Shown: positions 27,220 through 37,037 of the stretch, in pieces
How the letters are laid out: each line of letters starts with the position of its first letter
Position numbering within the stretch: the first letter of the stretch is position 1
Assembly: GCA_014647935.1 (NCBI GenBank)
Contig: BMQD01000007.1
Span: forward strand, 248,001 to 312,000
Direction of reading: 5' to 3'
Source: Planomonospora parontospora
GTDB taxonomy: Bacteria; Actinomycetota; Actinomycetes; Streptosporangiales; Streptosporangiaceae
Length of the DNA stretch: 64,000 nt
Program-made: the position numbers and the translations under genes
The notes under the pieces: model-generated
Databases searched by the model: none
The model's input: only the letters and a program-made list of their open reading frames with translations
Told to the model about the DNA's origin: nothing

Positions 27220-28983
27220 GTGGCAGCTCGCGACGACGCTGAGGCTCGAGCCGCGCAGCGCGAACGGGAGGTCGCCGACCTCACAACACAGGTCGCCTTC
27301 CTGCAGGAGGAGATCACCGCGCTGCGTCGGAAGCTGACGGAGTCTCCCCGGCAGGCCAGGGTCCTCGAAGAGCATCTCCACGAGGCACAGGCGAAACTAG
27401 CGGCCGTCACCGGCCACAACGAGCGTCTGGTCGCGACCATCAAGGAAGCCAGGGACCAGATCGTCGCGCTCAAGGAGGAGGTCGACCGGCTGGCGCAGCC
27501 GCCGTCCGGGTTCGGCGTCTTCCTGGAGGCCAGGGACGACGGCACGGTGGAGGTCTTCACCGGCGGGCGCAAGCTCCGCGTGAACGTCAGCCCGGCGGTG
27601 GACGCCGAGCAGCTGAAGCGCGGCCAGGAGGTCATGCTCAACGAGGCGCTCAACGTCGTCGAGGCCCTGGGCTTCGAGGACATCGGCGAGATCGTGATGC
27701 TCAAGGAGCTCCTGGAGGACGGCCAGCGCGCGCTGGTCATCTCGCACGCCGACGAGGAGCGGGTGGTGAAGCTGGCCGAGTCGCTGCTCGACCAGCCGAT
27801 CCGGGCCGGCGACTCCCTGCTGCTGGAGCCGCGCTCGGGCTACGTCTACGAGCGCATCCCCAAGTCCGAGGTCGAGGAGCTCGTCCTGGAGGAGGTGCCC
27901 GACATCTCCTACGAGGAGATCGGCGGGCTCATGCGGCAGATCGAGCAGATCAGGGACGCGATCGAGCTGCCCTACCTGCACGCCGACCTCTTCCGCGAGC
28001 ACAAACTCCGCCCGCCCAAGGGCGTGCTGCTGTACGGCCCGCCCGGCTGCGGCAAGACGCTCATCGCCAAGGCCGTCGCCAACTCCCTCGCCAAGCAGGT
28101 GGCGGAGAAGACCGGCCAGTCCGGCAAGAGCTTCTTCCTCAACATCAAGGGTCCCGAGCTTCTCAACAAGTACGTCGGCGAGACCGAGCGGCACATCCGC
28201 CTGGTCTTCCAGCGGGCCCGCGAGAAGGCCTCCGAGGGCACCCCGGTGATCGTGTTCTTCGACGAGATGGACTCGATCTTCCGGACCCGCGGCTCGGGCG
28301 TCTCCTCCGACGTCGAGAACACGATCGTCCCCCAGCTCCTCTCCGAGATCGACGGAGTCGAGGGCCTGGAGAACGTCATCGTCATCGGCGCCTCCAACCG
28401 CGAGGACATGATCGACCCGGCGATCCTGCGGCCCGGCCGCCTGGACGTCAAGATCAAGATCGAGCGGCCGGACGCCGAGGCGGCCAAGGACATCTTCTCG
28501 AAGTACCTCACGGCGGAGCTCCCGCTCCATCCCGAGGACCTCGCCGAGCACGGCGACAGCCGGGAGGGCACCATCGCGGGCATGATCCAGCGGGTGGTCG
28601 AGCGGATGTACACCGAGAGCGAGGAGAACCGCTTCCTGGAGGTCACCTACGCCAACGGTGACAAGGAGGTCCTGTACTTCAAGGACTTCAACTCCGGTGC
28701 GATGATCCAGAACATCGTCGACCGGGCCAAGAAGATGGCGATCAAGCAGTTCCTCGACTCCGGCCAGAAGGGCCTGCGGATCAGCCACCTGCTGGCCGCC
28801 TGTGTGGACGAGTTCTCCGAGAACGAGGACCTGCCCAACACCACCAACCCCGACGACTGGGCCCGCATCTCCGGAAAGAAGGGCGAGCGGATCGTCTACA
28901 TCCGCACCCTGGTCTCCGGAAAGCAGGGCACCGAGGCCGGCCGGTCCATCGACACGGTGGCCAACACCGGCCAGTACCTCTAA
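27220..28983 (+). CDS. arc: Proteasome-associated AAA ATPase ARC/Mpa
   Basis: A 587-residue hexameric unfoldase that recognises Pup-tagged proteins and feeds them to the 20S core. An N-terminal coiled coil (about 1-60, binds Pup), two OB-type domains (about 95-235) and a C-terminal AAA module are evident. Walker A is GPPGCGKT (273-280), Walker [10 protein letters not shown] (about 341-349), with arginine-finger region [11 protein letters not shown]. The C-terminal tail GQYL is the proteasome-docking motif of this family. GTG 27220 is preceded by an excellent ribosome site. Confidence 0.97.
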   Translation: MAARDDAEARAAQREREVADLTTQVAFLQEEITALRRKLTESPRQARVLEEHLHEAQAKLAAVTGHNERLVATIKEARDQIVALKEEVDRLAQPPSGFGVFLEARDDGTVEVFTGGRKLRVNVSPAVDAEQLKRGQEVMLNEALNVVEALGFEDIGEIVMLKELLEDGQRALVISHADEERVVKLAESLLDQPIRAGDSLLLEPRSGYVYERIPKSEVEELVLEEVPDISYEEIGGLMRQIEQIRDAIELPYLHADLFREHKLRPPKGVLLYGPPGCGKTLIAKAVANSLAKQVAEKTGQSGKSFFLNIKGPELLNKYVGETERHIRLVFQRAREKASEGTPVIVFFDEMDSIFRTRGSGVSSDVENTIVPQLLSEIDGVEGLENVIVIGASNREDMIDPAILRPGRLDVKIKIERPDAEAAKDIFSKYLTAELPLHPEDLAEHGDSREGTIAGMIQRVVERMYTESEENRFLEVTYANGDKEVLYFKDFNSGAMIQNIVDRAKKMAIKQFLDSGQKGLRISHLLAACVDEFSENEDLPNTTNPDDWARISGKKGERIVYIRTLVSGKQGTEAGRSIDTVANTGQYL

Positions 28984-28996
28984 CCGGCACCCGCGG

Positions 28997-29029
28997 ACGG
29001 CGCGGCTCCCCACCCGGGGGCCGCGCCGT
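28997..29029 (+). terminator. Hairpin terminator after arc
   Basis: A 10-bp perfect stem (ACGGCGCGGC with GCCGCGCCGT) begins 14 bp after the arc stop codon. It suggests arc is transcribed separately from the acyltransferase and dop. Confidence 0.7.
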
Positions 29030-29158
29030 TCCGCGTCCGGCCGCCTGCCGGGGTCCCTCTTCTCGCAATCGTCACAGAAGTAAAGCCCGCCCCAGGGAAC
29101 CCAAAGGAGTGATCTACCGTCCAAGGGACGTGCGTGAACATTCCGGACCGGTCGTCCG

Positions 29159-30319
29159 TTGACCGGAGCGGGGTCCCGCGAAGCGGCACGGGGAAGCGGC
29201 CGCCTCGCCGAGCTGGACCTCCTGCGTTTCGTCGCCGCCCTGGCGGTGCTGGCCTTCCACTACTTCATCGCGTTCCGCTCGGTGTGGGGGGAGACGCCGG
29301 CCGAGCTCTTCCCGGCGATCTCCACGGTCTCCGGGCTCGGCATCCTGGGCGTCGAGCTGTTCTTCATGATCAGCGGATTCGTCATCCTGATGAGCATCTG
29401 GGGCCGCGGACTCGGCGCGTTCGCGCTCTCCCGGTTCGTGCGGCTCTACCCGGCCTACTGGATCAGCGTCGGCGTCACCGCCGCACTGTACGGCCTGACC
29501 GCCGCCAAGGCGCTGGACCCCAAACTGGAGGCGGGGGAGTATCTGGCGAACCTGACCATGCTCCAGCGCCTGTTCGAGGTCCAGGACGCCACCGGCGTCT
29601 ACTGGTCGCTCTGGGTCGAGCTCCGCTTCTACCTGCTCATCTCCGTGCTGGTGGTCTTCGGGGCGACGCTGGGCCGCTGCCTGGCCTTCATGGGCGTCTG
29701 GCTGGCCGCCACGGGCCTCTCCGCTTTCACGGGCATCGAGAATCACTGGGTCGACCTGATCGTGATGCCCAAGTACGCGGCCTACTTCGTCGGCGGCATG
29801 TCCTTCTACCTCATGACCCGGTACGGCCCCCGCCTCGTCCTGTGGTGCACGGCCGGCATCAGCGGCGGCCTGGCCGTCGACGCCGCACTGAACCGGGTGC
29901 ACGGCCGGATCGACCTGGTCGGCTACGCCGCGATGCCCGTGCCCGACTGGGCGATCGTCGCCACGGTGGTGGCCTTCTACGCGCTCATGGCCATGGTGGC
30001 GCTGGGCTGGCTGGGGTGGCTGCGCTGGCGCGGCCTGGTCGTCCTGGGTGCGATCACCTACCCGGTCTACCTGTTCCACACCGCGGGGGCCGTCCTGATC
30101 GTCCCCGCGCTGCACGACACGCTGCCGCCCTGGCTGACCGCCCTGGTCACGGTCCTGGCCACGATGGCCTTCTCCTACGCCGTCTACCGGGTGGCCGAGC
30201 GGCCCGTCCAGGAGTTCGTGAAGGCACGCCGGCGGCGCCGTACCGCCGGCCCCCTCCCGGTCCCCGCCGAACCTTCGCCGGAGGTGCCGCCGCTGGACCG
30301 GAAGGCCTCGGTGCCATAA
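29159..30319 (+). CDS. Membrane acyltransferase (acyltransferase 3/OafA family)
   Basis: A 386-residue integral membrane protein with about ten predicted helices. The first helix region [22 protein letters not shown] carries the conserved R-x10-H of acyltransferase-3 enzymes, and [18 protein letters not shown] is the second conserved block. These enzymes O-acylate sugars or cell-envelope polymers. No ATG or GTG start is available in frame after an upstream stop, so TTG 29159 was used. It sits between arc and dop, normally close neighbours, and has no evident link to pupylation. Confidence 0.85.
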   Translation: MTGAGSREAARGSGRLAELDLLRFVAALAVLAFHYFIAFRSVWGETPAELFPAISTVSGLGILGVELFFMISGFVILMSIWGRGLGAFALSRFVRLYPAYWISVGVTAALYGLTAAKALDPKLEAGEYLANLTMLQRLFEVQDATGVYWSLWVELRFYLLISVLVVFGATLGRCLAFMGVWLAATGLSAFTGIENHWVDLIVMPKYAAYFVGGMSFYLMTRYGPRLVLWCTAGISGGLAVDAALNRVHGRIDLVGYAAMPVPDWAIVATVVAFYALMAMVALGWLGWLRWRGLVVLGAITYPVYLFHTAGAVLIVPALHDTLPPWLTALVTVLATMAFSYAVYRVAERPVQEFVKARRRRRTAGPLPVPAEPSPEVPPLDRKASVP

Positions 30320-30405
30320 CTGTCCAAGCACTGGGCATAGTGAAGGGTCTAGGCTCGGGGATATATACGGCGGACAAGACAGCCCCGGATGAACAGAGGG
30401 TGCGC

Positions 30406-31923
30406 ATGACGGTACGGCGGGTGATGGGCATCGAGACCGAGTACGGCATCTCCGTGCCCGGACAGCCGGGGGCCAACGCGATGGTGACCTCCTCCCAGGT
30501 CGTCAACGCCTATCTGGCCGCCTCGGCGGCCCGGGCACGGCGGGCGCGGTGGGACTTCGAGGAGGAGAACCCCCTGCGCGACGCGCGGGGCTTCGACCTC
30601 GCCAGGGAGGTGGCCGACGCGAGCCAGCTCACCGACGAGGACCTCGGGCTGGCCAACGTGATCCTCACCAACGGAGCGCGGCTGTACGTCGACCACGCCC
30701 ATCCCGAATACTCCACGCCGGAGTGCACCAACCCCCGGGCCGCGGTGCTCTGGGACAAGGCGGGTGAGCGGGTCATGCACGACGCCGCCCTGCGCGCCTC
30801 GGCCATTCCGACCAACGCGCCGATCCAGCTCTACAAGAACAACACCGACAACAAGGGCGCCTCCTACGGCTGCCACGAGAACTACCTGATGCGGCGGGCC
30901 ACGCCGTTCGCCGACATCGTCAGGCACCTGACCCCGTTCTTCGTCTCCCGGCAGGTGGTCACCGGCGCCGGCCGCGTCGGCATCGGCCAGGACTCGCGCG
31001 GCGAGGGCTTCCAGATCAGCCAGCGGGCCGACTTCTTCGAGGTCGAGGTCGGCCTGGAGACCACGCTCAAGCGGCCGATCATCAACACCCGCGACGAGCC
31101 GCACGCCGACCCGGAGAAGTACCGGCGCCTGCACGTCATCATCGGCGACGCCAACATGTCGGAGATCTCCACCTACCTGAAGCTGGGCTCCACCGCGCTG
31201 GTCCTCGCCATGATCGAGGACGGCTACTTCACCCGCGACCTCGCCGTGGAGAACCCCGTCCAGGCGCTGCGCGCGGTCTCCCACGACCCCACGCTGAAGT
31301 ACGAGATCAAGATGCGCGACGGCCGGAGGCTGACGGCCGTCCAGCTCCAGATGGAATACCTCGAGCTGGCCAGGAAGTACGCCGAGACCCGCAGCGGCAA
31401 CGGCATGGACGAGCCCACCAAGGACGTCCTGGACCGCTGGGAGTCCGTGCTGACCCGCCTGGCCGAGGACCCGATGCAGCTGTCCGGGGAGCTCGACTGG
31501 GTCGCCAAGCTGGAGCTCCTGGAGGGCTACCGGACCCGCGACGGGCTGCCCTGGTCGCACCCGCGCCTGCAGCTCGTCGACCTGCAGTACTCCGACATCC
31601 GCCCCGACCGGGGCCTGTACAACCGCCTGGTCGCCCGGGGCCGGATGCAGCGGCTGGTGACCGAGGAGGAGGTGCAGCGCGCCGTCGAGGTGCCGCCCAG
31701 CGACACCCGCGCCTACTTCCGCGGCCGCTGCCTGAGCCAGTACAGCGAGGCGGTCGCCGCCGCCTCCTGGGACTCGGTCATCTTCGACATCCCCGGCCGC
31801 GAATCCCTGCAGCGCGTCCCGACCCTGGAGCCGCTGCGCGGCACCAAGGCCCACGTGGGCGAGCTGTTCGACCGCTGCCGCACCGCCGCCGAGCTGGTCA
31901 CCGCCCTCACCGGCGAGAAGTGA
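30406..31923 (+). CDS. dop: Depupylase/deamidase Dop
   Basis: A 505-residue member of the carboxylate-amine ligase-like Pup enzyme family. The N-terminus [11 protein letters not shown] carries the catalytic Mg/ATP glutamates, and the conserved [40 protein letters not shown] and [20 protein letters not shown] blocks are shared with PafA at 48154. An extra segment around residues 40-80, absent in PafA, matches the Dop loop. It hydrolyses the isopeptide bond between Pup and substrate lysines. Since Pup here ends in Glu, its deamidase activity would not be needed. ATG 30406 follows AGAGGG. Confidence 0.95.
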   Translation: MTVRRVMGIETEYGISVPGQPGANAMVTSSQVVNAYLAASAARARRARWDFEEENPLRDARGFDLAREVADASQLTDEDLGLANVILTNGARLYVDHAHPEYSTPECTNPRAAVLWDKAGERVMHDAALRASAIPTNAPIQLYKNNTDNKGASYGCHENYLMRRATPFADIVRHLTPFFVSRQVVTGAGRVGIGQDSRGEGFQISQRADFFEVEVGLETTLKRPIINTRDEPHADPEKYRRLHVIIGDANMSEISTYLKLGSTALVLAMIEDGYFTRDLAVENPVQALRAVSHDPTLKYEIKMRDGRRLTAVQLQMEYLELARKYAETRSGNGMDEPTKDVLDRWESVLTRLAEDPMQLSGELDWVAKLELLEGYRTRDGLPWSHPRLQLVDLQYSDIRPDRGLYNRLVARGRMQRLVTEEEVQRAVEVPPSDTRAYFRGRCLSQYSEAVAAASWDSVIFDIPGRESLQRVPTLEPLRGTKAHVGELFDRCRTAAELVTALTGEK

Positions 31924-31953
31924 GGACCCGGAGCAGGAGGACGACCGCACGCG

Positions 31954-31985
31954 ACCGCCCCGGGACCTCGAGGTCCCGGGGCGGT
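31954..31985 (+). terminator. Perfect palindromic terminator after dop
   Basis: A 32-base perfect palindrome centred on CTCGAG starts 31 bp after the dop stop. It isolates dop from the cobalt operon, showing that pup is not co-transcribed with dop here. Confidence 0.75.
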
Positions 31986-32058
31986 TCCGCGTGCCCGGAC
32001 GCGGGTTCGGCCGCCGCGCAGACCCGCTCCGCCCGGCGAGGGGCGTGATCGTCCGAGA

Positions 32059-32088
32059 TTGACGGGAGCGGCGGTCCCGGGATACGTT
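32059..32088 (+). promoter_or_regulatory. Promoter of the cobalt/B12 operon
   Basis: TTGACG (32059-32064) and TACGTT (32083-32088) are separated by 18 bp. The predicted transcript begins just at the cobalamin riboswitch. Confidence 0.55.
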
Positions 32089-32205
32089 CCGGGTGTTTTG
32101 TGGCGGCGCGGGGGAAATCCGGTGAGATTCCGGTGCGGTCGCGCCACTGTAACCGGCCCTGCGGGGACGGAAGCCAGGTCACCCGGCCGCCACCGACCTA
32201 CGAAA
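32072..32205 (+). promoter_or_regulatory. Adenosylcobalamin riboswitch
   Basis: The leader contains the conserved core of B12 riboswitches: GGGGGAAATCCGGTGAG, then ATTCCGGTGCGGTCGCGCCA, CTGTAACC, and the B12 box GGAAGCCAGGTCACCCG (32168-32184). Such elements reduce expression when adenosylcobalamin is plentiful. It ends about 30 bp before cbtB, where the AAGGAGG ribosome site follows, so translational control is likely. It predicts that cbtBA and probably the coupled phosphatase and chelatase genes are repressed by B12. Confidence 0.93.
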
Positions 32206-32235
32206 AGGGACGCGCAATCCCTGAAGGAGGTGCCC

Positions 32236-32442
32236 GTGAGCCAGATCTCGGCTCCGCACACCCGCTCCATCCCCGCGCCCATCTCCTGGGCCTCCCTCAC
32301 CCGCTGGCTGCTCGCCGTACCGGTGCTGCTGCTCCTGGCCTACCTGGTCGCCTTCGACCAGGGCGCGATCTCGCAGGCCGGGAACTACCTGCACGAGCTC
32401 ATGCACGACGGGCGCCACCTGCTCGGCGTCCCGTGCCACTGA
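32236..32442 (+). CDS. cbtB: CbtB-type cobalt transporter subunit
   Basis: A 68-residue protein with one transmembrane helix (LTRWLLAVPVLLLLAYLVAF) and a His-rich C-terminal tail HELMHDGRHLLGVPCH, the metal-binding signature of CbtB. Known members form a predicted B12-regulated cobalt uptake system with CbtA. GTG 32236 lies 7 bases after AAGGAGG. It is the first gene under the riboswitch. Confidence 0.92.
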   Translation: MSQISAPHTRSIPAPISWASLTRWLLAVPVLLLLAYLVAFDQGAISQAGNYLHELMHDGRHLLGVPCH

Positions 32443-32449
32443 GCCGGAA

Positions 32450-33217
32450 GTGATCACCCGACTCGTCGTCCGGGGCATGCTCGCGGGGCTGCTCGCCGGA
32501 CTGCTCGCGGCCGTCTTCGCCTACACCGTGGGCGAGCCGCGCATCGAACAGGCCATCGCGCTGGAGGAGGCCGCCGCCTCCAGCGCTTCCCCCGCGGCGC
32601 ACTCCCACGAGGACTCCGGCGGGCACTCCCACGGCGAGGACGCCCTCGTCAGCAGGGGCGGGCAGCGGTTCGGGCTGTTCCTCGCCCTGGCCCTGTACGG
32701 CCTGGCGGTCGGCGGCCTGTTCGCCCTCGCGTACGCGGCCGTGCGCGGCCGGGCGGGACCCCGTTCGGAACCGGCGCTCGCGGTCGTGCTGGCGGCCGGG
32801 GCGTTCGCCGCGGTCGTCCTCGTCCCGTTCCTGAAGTATCCGGCCAACCCGCCCGCCGTCGGCGATCCCGGGACGATCGGCCAGCGCACCACGCTCTACC
32901 TGGTCGCCGTGGTCATCGGGATCCTCGCCGTCGCCGCGGGCGCCGCCACCCACCGGTACGCCGCCCGCAGCGAACCCTGGCGGCGCTGGCTCGCGGCGGG
33001 TGCGGCGGCGATGCTCCCCGTGATCGCCGCCTGGATCCTCCTGCCCGGGATCGAGGAGGTGCCTCAAGGGTTCCCCGCCGACCTCCTGTGGGACTTCCGG
33101 ATCGCCTCCCTCGGCACCCAGGCGGTCTTCTGGCTCGGTATGGGCGCCCTGTTCGCCCTGGCCTGCAGCTTCAGCCGCACCGGCGACGCCGCCGTGCCTC
33201 CGCGCACCCCGGTGTGA
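32450..33217 (+). CDS. cbtA: CbtA-type cobalt transporter subunit
   Basis: A 255-residue membrane protein with five or six predicted helices. The loop after the first helix is His-rich (SHEDSGGHSHGED), the expected metal-binding segment of CbtA. It starts 7 bp after cbtB, and its TGA overlaps the GTG of the phosphatase gene. Together with CbtB it should import Co2+ for corrin synthesis. Confidence 0.9.
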   Translation: MITRLVVRGMLAGLLAGLLAAVFAYTVGEPRIEQAIALEEAAASSASPAAHSHEDSGGHSHGEDALVSRGGQRFGLFLALALYGLAVGGLFALAYAAVRGRAGPRSEPALAVVLAAGAFAAVVLVPFLKYPANPPAVGDPGTIGQRTTLYLVAVVIGILAVAAGAATHRYAARSEPWRRWLAAGAAAMLPVIAAWILLPGIEEVPQGFPADLLWDFRIASLGTQAVFWLGMGALFALACSFSRTGDAAVPPRTPV

Positions 33218-33921
33218 CGGGCGACCCGAAGGCCGCCCGGCTGCTGCTGGTCTGCCATGCCTCGACACCGGCGACGGCGCGGGCCGCGTTCCCCCGGGAC
33301 GAGTCGCTCGACGAGCAGGGTCTGCGCCGCGCCACCGCGCTGGCCGGGCGCCTCGGACCCGGCTGGAACGGCCCGGACGCATCGCAGGCCCCGGACGGTG
33401 CGGGCGGCGGGGAGAGCGGTGCGGCAGGTCCGGGCGGTGGTCCTGGTGGTCCTGGTGGTCCTGGCGCTCTGGGCGGCCCGGGGCGCCCGGCCGGTGGCCG
33501 GGGTCCGGCGGTCCTGCGGGCGCCCGAACGGCGGTGCCTGCAGACGGCCCAGGCACTCGGCCTGCGGGCCGGACCCGACCCGCTCCTCGCCGACTGGGAC
33601 CACGGCCGCTGGCGGGGCATGACGCTCGCCGAGGTCGAGGCCGCCGAACCCATGGAGCTGGCCGCCTGGCTCAGCGACCCTGAGGCCGCGCCCCACGGGG
33701 GCGAATCCGTGCTCGACCTTCTCGGCCGGGTGGCGGGCTGGCTCTCCGCGGCGGCACCGGGCAGAACCGTCGCCGTCACCCACCCCGCCGTTGTCCGTGC
33801 CGCGGTCGTCCAGGTGCTGGACGCCCCCGCCCGGTCGTTCTGGCGCGTCGACGCCGCGCCGCTGGCCCGCGTCGCTCTCACCGGGCGCGGCGGTCACTGG
33901 CGACTGGTCCACCCCGCATGA
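33214..33921 (+). CDS. Histidine phosphatase superfamily protein, possible alpha-ribazole phosphatase
   Basis: A 235-residue phosphoglycerate-mutase-like protein. The catalytic His is present, but the usual RHG triad reads CHA (LLLVCHAST), so the first Arg is missing. Other family elements are intact: ERRCLQTAQALGL, DHGRWRGMTLAEVEA and the second His in VAVTHPAVV. A Gly/Pro-rich insertion of repeated GGTCCTGGT units (about 33430-33475) lies in the middle. GTG start overlaps cbtA and stop overlaps the chelatase start, so it belongs to the B12 operon, which suggests a CobC-like role. The altered motif makes activity uncertain. Confidence 0.82.
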   Translation: MTGDPKAARLLLVCHASTPATARAAFPRDESLDEQGLRRATALAGRLGPGWNGPDASQAPDGAGGGESGAAGPGGGPGGPGGPGALGGPGRPAGGRGPAVLRAPERRCLQTAQALGLRAGPDPLLADWDHGRWRGMTLAEVEAAEPMELAAWLSDPEAAPHGGESVLDLLGRVAGWLSAAAPGRTVAVTHPAVVRAAVVQVLDAPARSFWRVDAAPLARVALTGRGGHWRLVHPA

Positions 33922-36206
33922 CCCACCCCGCACGACCCACCCGCGTGACTCACCCCGAGGAGATGCCGACGGTGCGCGACTCGCACTACCCCTTCACCGC
34001 GATCGTGGGCCTGGAGGACCTCAAACTCGCCCTGGTCCTCAACGCCGTCTCCCCGCGCGTCGGCGGCGTGCTGGTCCGGGGGGAGAAGGGCACCGCCAAG
34101 TCCACGATCGTGCGGGCGCTGGCCGCGCTGCTGCCGCCCGTCGAGATCGTGCGCGGCTGCCGCTTCTCCTGCGACCCCGCCGCCCCCGACCCCCGCTGCC
34201 CCGACGGGCCCCACGATTCCCATGGGCCGTCCGGGCCGGAGCCCGATGCGGCGGCCGTCCGCCCCGGTCCTCACCGGTCGTCCGGGCCGGAGCCCGGCGA
34301 TGCGGCGGTCCGCCCCGCCCGGCTGGTGGAGCTGCCCGTCGGCGCCGCCGAGGACCGCCTCGCCGGCTCCCTCGACCTCGAACGCGCCCTCACCGAGGGA
34401 GTGAAGGCCTTCGAGCCCGGCCTGCTGGCCGCCGCCCACCGCGGCGTGCTCTACGTCGACGAGGTCAACCTGCTCCACGACCACCTGGTCGACCTGCTCC
34501 TCGACGCGGCCGCGCTCGGCACCTGCTACGTCGAGCGCGAGGGCGTGTCGGTACGGCACGCCGCCCGCTTCCTGCTGGTGGGGACCATGAACCCGGAGGA
34601 GGGCGAGCTGCGCCCGCAGCTCCTCGACCGGTTCGGCCTCACCGTCGAGGTCAGGGCGTCGCGGGAGGTGGACGAGCGGGCCGAGGTGGTGCGCCGCCGC
34701 CTGGCCTACGACGCGGACCCGGAGGCCTTCGCCGCGGCCTGGGCCGGGCAGGAGGCGGCTCTGGCCGCGCGGATCGCCGAGGCGCGGGCCCGGGTCGCCC
34801 GGGTGGCGCTGCCGGACTCCGCGCTGCGGCGGATCGCCGCGGTCTGCGCGGGCTTCGAGGTGGACGGCCTGCGCGCCGACCTCGTCACGGCGAGCGCCGC
34901 CATCGCGCACGCCGCCTGGCAGGGCCGTACCGAGGTCACCGCGGCCGACGTCCGCGAGGCGGCCCGGCTCGCCCTCCCGCACCGCCGCCGCCGCGACCCC
35001 TTCGACGCGCCCGGCCTGGACGAGTCCAGGCTCGACGACCTCCTCGACGCGATCCCCGATGACGAACCGGACGGCGGACCCGGCGACGGGCCCGATGGCG
35101 GACCGGGCGGGGGGCCGGGCGATGGACCTGCCGACGGACCGGACGGCGGCGCAGGAGGGGGCGGCCGGGGCTCCGGCGGTCCGGACGGCTCCGGACCCTC
35201 CGGCGGGCCGGACGGGAGCCGGGCCTGCGGTCCCGGCGCGGACGGAGCACCGTCCGGCGGCGCGTCCGCGGACCCGCCCGGCGGGCCCGACTGCGGCACC
35301 CCGCCGCCCGGTGGACCCGGCGCGCCGCGGTCCGGTACGGCGGACCCCGGCCCGGCGGCCGGGTCCTCCTCCGGAGCGGGGAGCGGCGACGCGGCACCGG
35401 AGCAGGTGGCCGAGGCCGGCCCGGCCCGCAGGGCCCGGCTGTTCACCGTGCCCGGCGTCGGAGCCGGAGCACCGGGACGGCGGTCGCGGGCCAGGACGCC
35501 CCTCGGGCGGACCATCGGCGCCCGCGCCCCCGAGGGGCGCCCCGCCTCCCTCCACCTACCGGCGACCGTCCTGGCCGCCGCGCCGTACCAGCGGGAGCGC
35601 GGCAGGACCGGTCCGGGCCTGCTGGTGCGCCGGGGCGACCTGCGCGAGGCCGTACGGGAGGGCCGCGAGGGCAACCTGGTGCTGTTCGCCGTCGACGCCA
35701 GCGGCTCCATGGCCGCCCGCCGCCGGATGCAGGCGGTCAAGGCGGTCGTGCTCGGCCTGCTGCTCGACGCCTACCAGCGCCGCGACAAGGTCGGCCTGAT
35801 CACCTTCCGGGGCGCCCGCGCGGACCTCGTCCTGCCGCCCACCTCCTCCGTCGAGGCGGGCGCGGCCCGGCTGCGCGAACTCCCCACAGGCGGGCGCACC
35901 CCGCTGGCCGCCGGGCTCGTCCGGGCGGCCGAGGTGCTCCGCGTCGAACGGCTCCGCGACCCGGCCAGGCGGCCGCTGCTGATCCTGGTGACCGACGGCC
36001 GGGCCACCTCCGGCACCCTGGAGCAGGCCCACCGCGCGGCGGCGCTGCTGGCGGGGACGGCCGCGGTGGTGGTGGACTGCGAGGACGGGTACGTCCGGCT
36101 CGGTCTGGCCCGGTCGCTGGCCGCCAGGATGGGCGCCGAGACCGTGCGCCTGGACGATCTGGCCGATCTCACCGACCTGGTCCGCCGGCGGCGGACCGCC
36201 GCCTGA
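33918..36206 (+). CDS. Fused ChlI-ChlD-type magnesium/cobalt chelatase subunit
   Basis: A 762-residue protein. Residues 25-340 form a ChlI-like AAA module with Walker A GEKGTAKST (55-63) and Walker B VLYVDEVNLL. A roughly 130-residue Gly/Pro/Asp linker follows, then an integrin-like VWA domain with the MIDAS motif DASGS (Asp593). Such fusions insert metal into tetrapyrroles together with a CobN-like subunit; none is encoded here. The B12-operon position points to cobalt rather than magnesium. The AAA domain holds a duplicated SGPEP-D-AAVRP block (about 34227-34317). ATG overlaps the phosphatase stop. Confidence 0.9.
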   Translation: MTHPARPTRVTHPEEMPTVRDSHYPFTAIVGLEDLKLALVLNAVSPRVGGVLVRGEKGTAKSTIVRALAALLPPVEIVRGCRFSCDPAAPDPRCPDGPHDSHGPSGPEPDAAAVRPGPHRSSGPEPGDAAVRPARLVELPVGAAEDRLAGSLDLERALTEGVKAFEPGLLAAAHRGVLYVDEVNLLHDHLVDLLLDAAALGTCYVEREGVSVRHAARFLLVGTMNPEEGELRPQLLDRFGLTVEVRASREVDERAEVVRRRLAYDADPEAFAAAWAGQEAALAARIAEARARVARVALPDSALRRIAAVCAGFEVDGLRADLVTASAAIAHAAWQGRTEVTAADVREAARLALPHRRRRDPFDAPGLDESRLDDLLDAIPDDEPDGGPGDGPDGGPGGGPGDGPADGPDGGAGGGGRGSGGPDGSGPSGGPDGSRACGPGADGAPSGGASADPPGGPDCGTPPPGGPGAPRSGTADPGPAAGSSSGAGSGDAAPEQVAEAGPARRARLFTVPGVGAGAPGRRSRARTPLGRTIGARAPEGRPASLHLPATVLAAAPYQRERGRTGPGLLVRRGDLREAVREGREGNLVLFAVDASGSMAARRRMQAVKAVVLGLLLDAYQRRDKVGLITFRGARADLVLPPTSSVEAGAARLRELPTGGRTPLAAGLVRAAEVLRVERLRDPARRPLLILVTDGRATSGTLEQAHRAAALLAGTAAVVVDCEDGYVRLGLARSLAARMGAETVRLDDLADLTDLVRRRRTAA

Positions 36207-36318
36207 GCCCCGGCCGCGAGCCGCAGACGGCCAGAGGCGGCCGCGGACGGCCACAGGCGTTCACGGATACGGCCTCCGGACATGACCGCATCGAAGTCGA
36301 CCTGCAGAAAGGCGTGAC

Positions 36319-36921
36319 ATGCCACAGGGCAGACCTGCCAGCGTGCCCGACGACGGCCTGACCACCCGGCAGCGCCGCACCCGGCCGCTGCTGATCGTGC
36401 ACACCGGACCCGGCAAGGGCAAGTCCACCGCGGCCTTCGGCCTGGCCCTGCGCGCCTGGAACCAGGGCTGGCCGATCGGGGTGTTCCAGTTCGTCAAGTC
36501 CGCCAAGTGGCGCATCGGCGAGGAGCGGGCGCTGCGGGTCCTCGGCGACTCCGGCGAGGGCGGGCCGGTCTCCTGGCACAAGATGGGGGAGGGCTGGTCC
36601 TGGATCCAGCGTCCCGGCAGCGAGGCCGACCACGCCGCCGACGCCCGCGAGGGCTGGGAGCAGATCAAACGCGACCTGGCCGCGGAGACCTTCCGCCTCT
36701 ACGTGCTGGACGAGTTCACCTATCCGATCAAGTGGGGCTGGATCGACGTCGAGGACGTGCTGGCCGCCCTGGCGGACCGCCCCGGCAGCCAGCACGTCGT
36801 CATCACCGGCCGCGACGCCGACCCGCGCCTGGTCGACGCCGCCGACCTCGTCACCGAGATGGGCAAGGTCAAACACCCCATGGACGCGGGGCAGAAGGGG
36901 CAGAAGGGCATCGAATGGTGA
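36319..36921 (+). CDS. cobO: Cob(I)yrinic acid a,c-diamide adenosyltransferase
   Basis: A 200-residue enzyme of the CobO/BtuR (CobA-type) family. The P-loop GPGKGKST lies at residues 30-37, followed by FGLALRAWNQGWPIGVFQFVK and the VLDEFTYPIKWGW block that contacts the corrin. It adenosylates the cobalt of cobyrinic acid a,c-diamide. It follows the chelatase after 112 bp, and its stop overlaps the start of a micro-ORF leading to cobB. Confidence 0.95.
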   Translation: MPQGRPASVPDDGLTTRQRRTRPLLIVHTGPGKGKSTAAFGLALRAWNQGWPIGVFQFVKSAKWRIGEERALRVLGDSGEGGPVSWHKMGEGWSWIQRPGSEADHAADAREGWEQIKRDLAAETFRLYVLDEFTYPIKWGWIDVEDVLAALADRPGSQHVVITGRDADPRLVDAADLVTEMGKVKHPMDAGQKGQKGIEW

Positions 36922-37037
36922 CCGCGGTCCGGACGGCCGGCCGTACCGGGGCAGGCATGAGCAGGGCGGCGACCCGGCGGCACCTCGGGTGCATCAGCGG
37001 TCTTTCGGCTACCGGCAACAGGATGGTGCACCAGTGA
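36915..37037 (+). CDS. Micro-ORF bridging cobO and cobB (paralogue of the pafB-pafC micro-ORF)
   Basis: A 40-codon frame begins with ATG 36915 or GTG 36918 (overlapping the cobO TGA) and ends in a TGA that overlaps the cobB GTG start. Its C-terminal part matches the micro-ORF at 55241: shared residues are ATRR, then G-C, then L-x-A-T, then MVHQ-stop. At DNA level the last 70-odd bases are about 80% identical without gaps. Substitutions are spread over all codon positions, so a nucleotide element is as likely as a selected peptide. cobB lacks its own good ribosome site, so translation through this ORF may drive it. Confidence 0.55.
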   Translation: MVTAVRTAGRTGAGMSRAATRRHLGCISGLSATGNRMVHQ

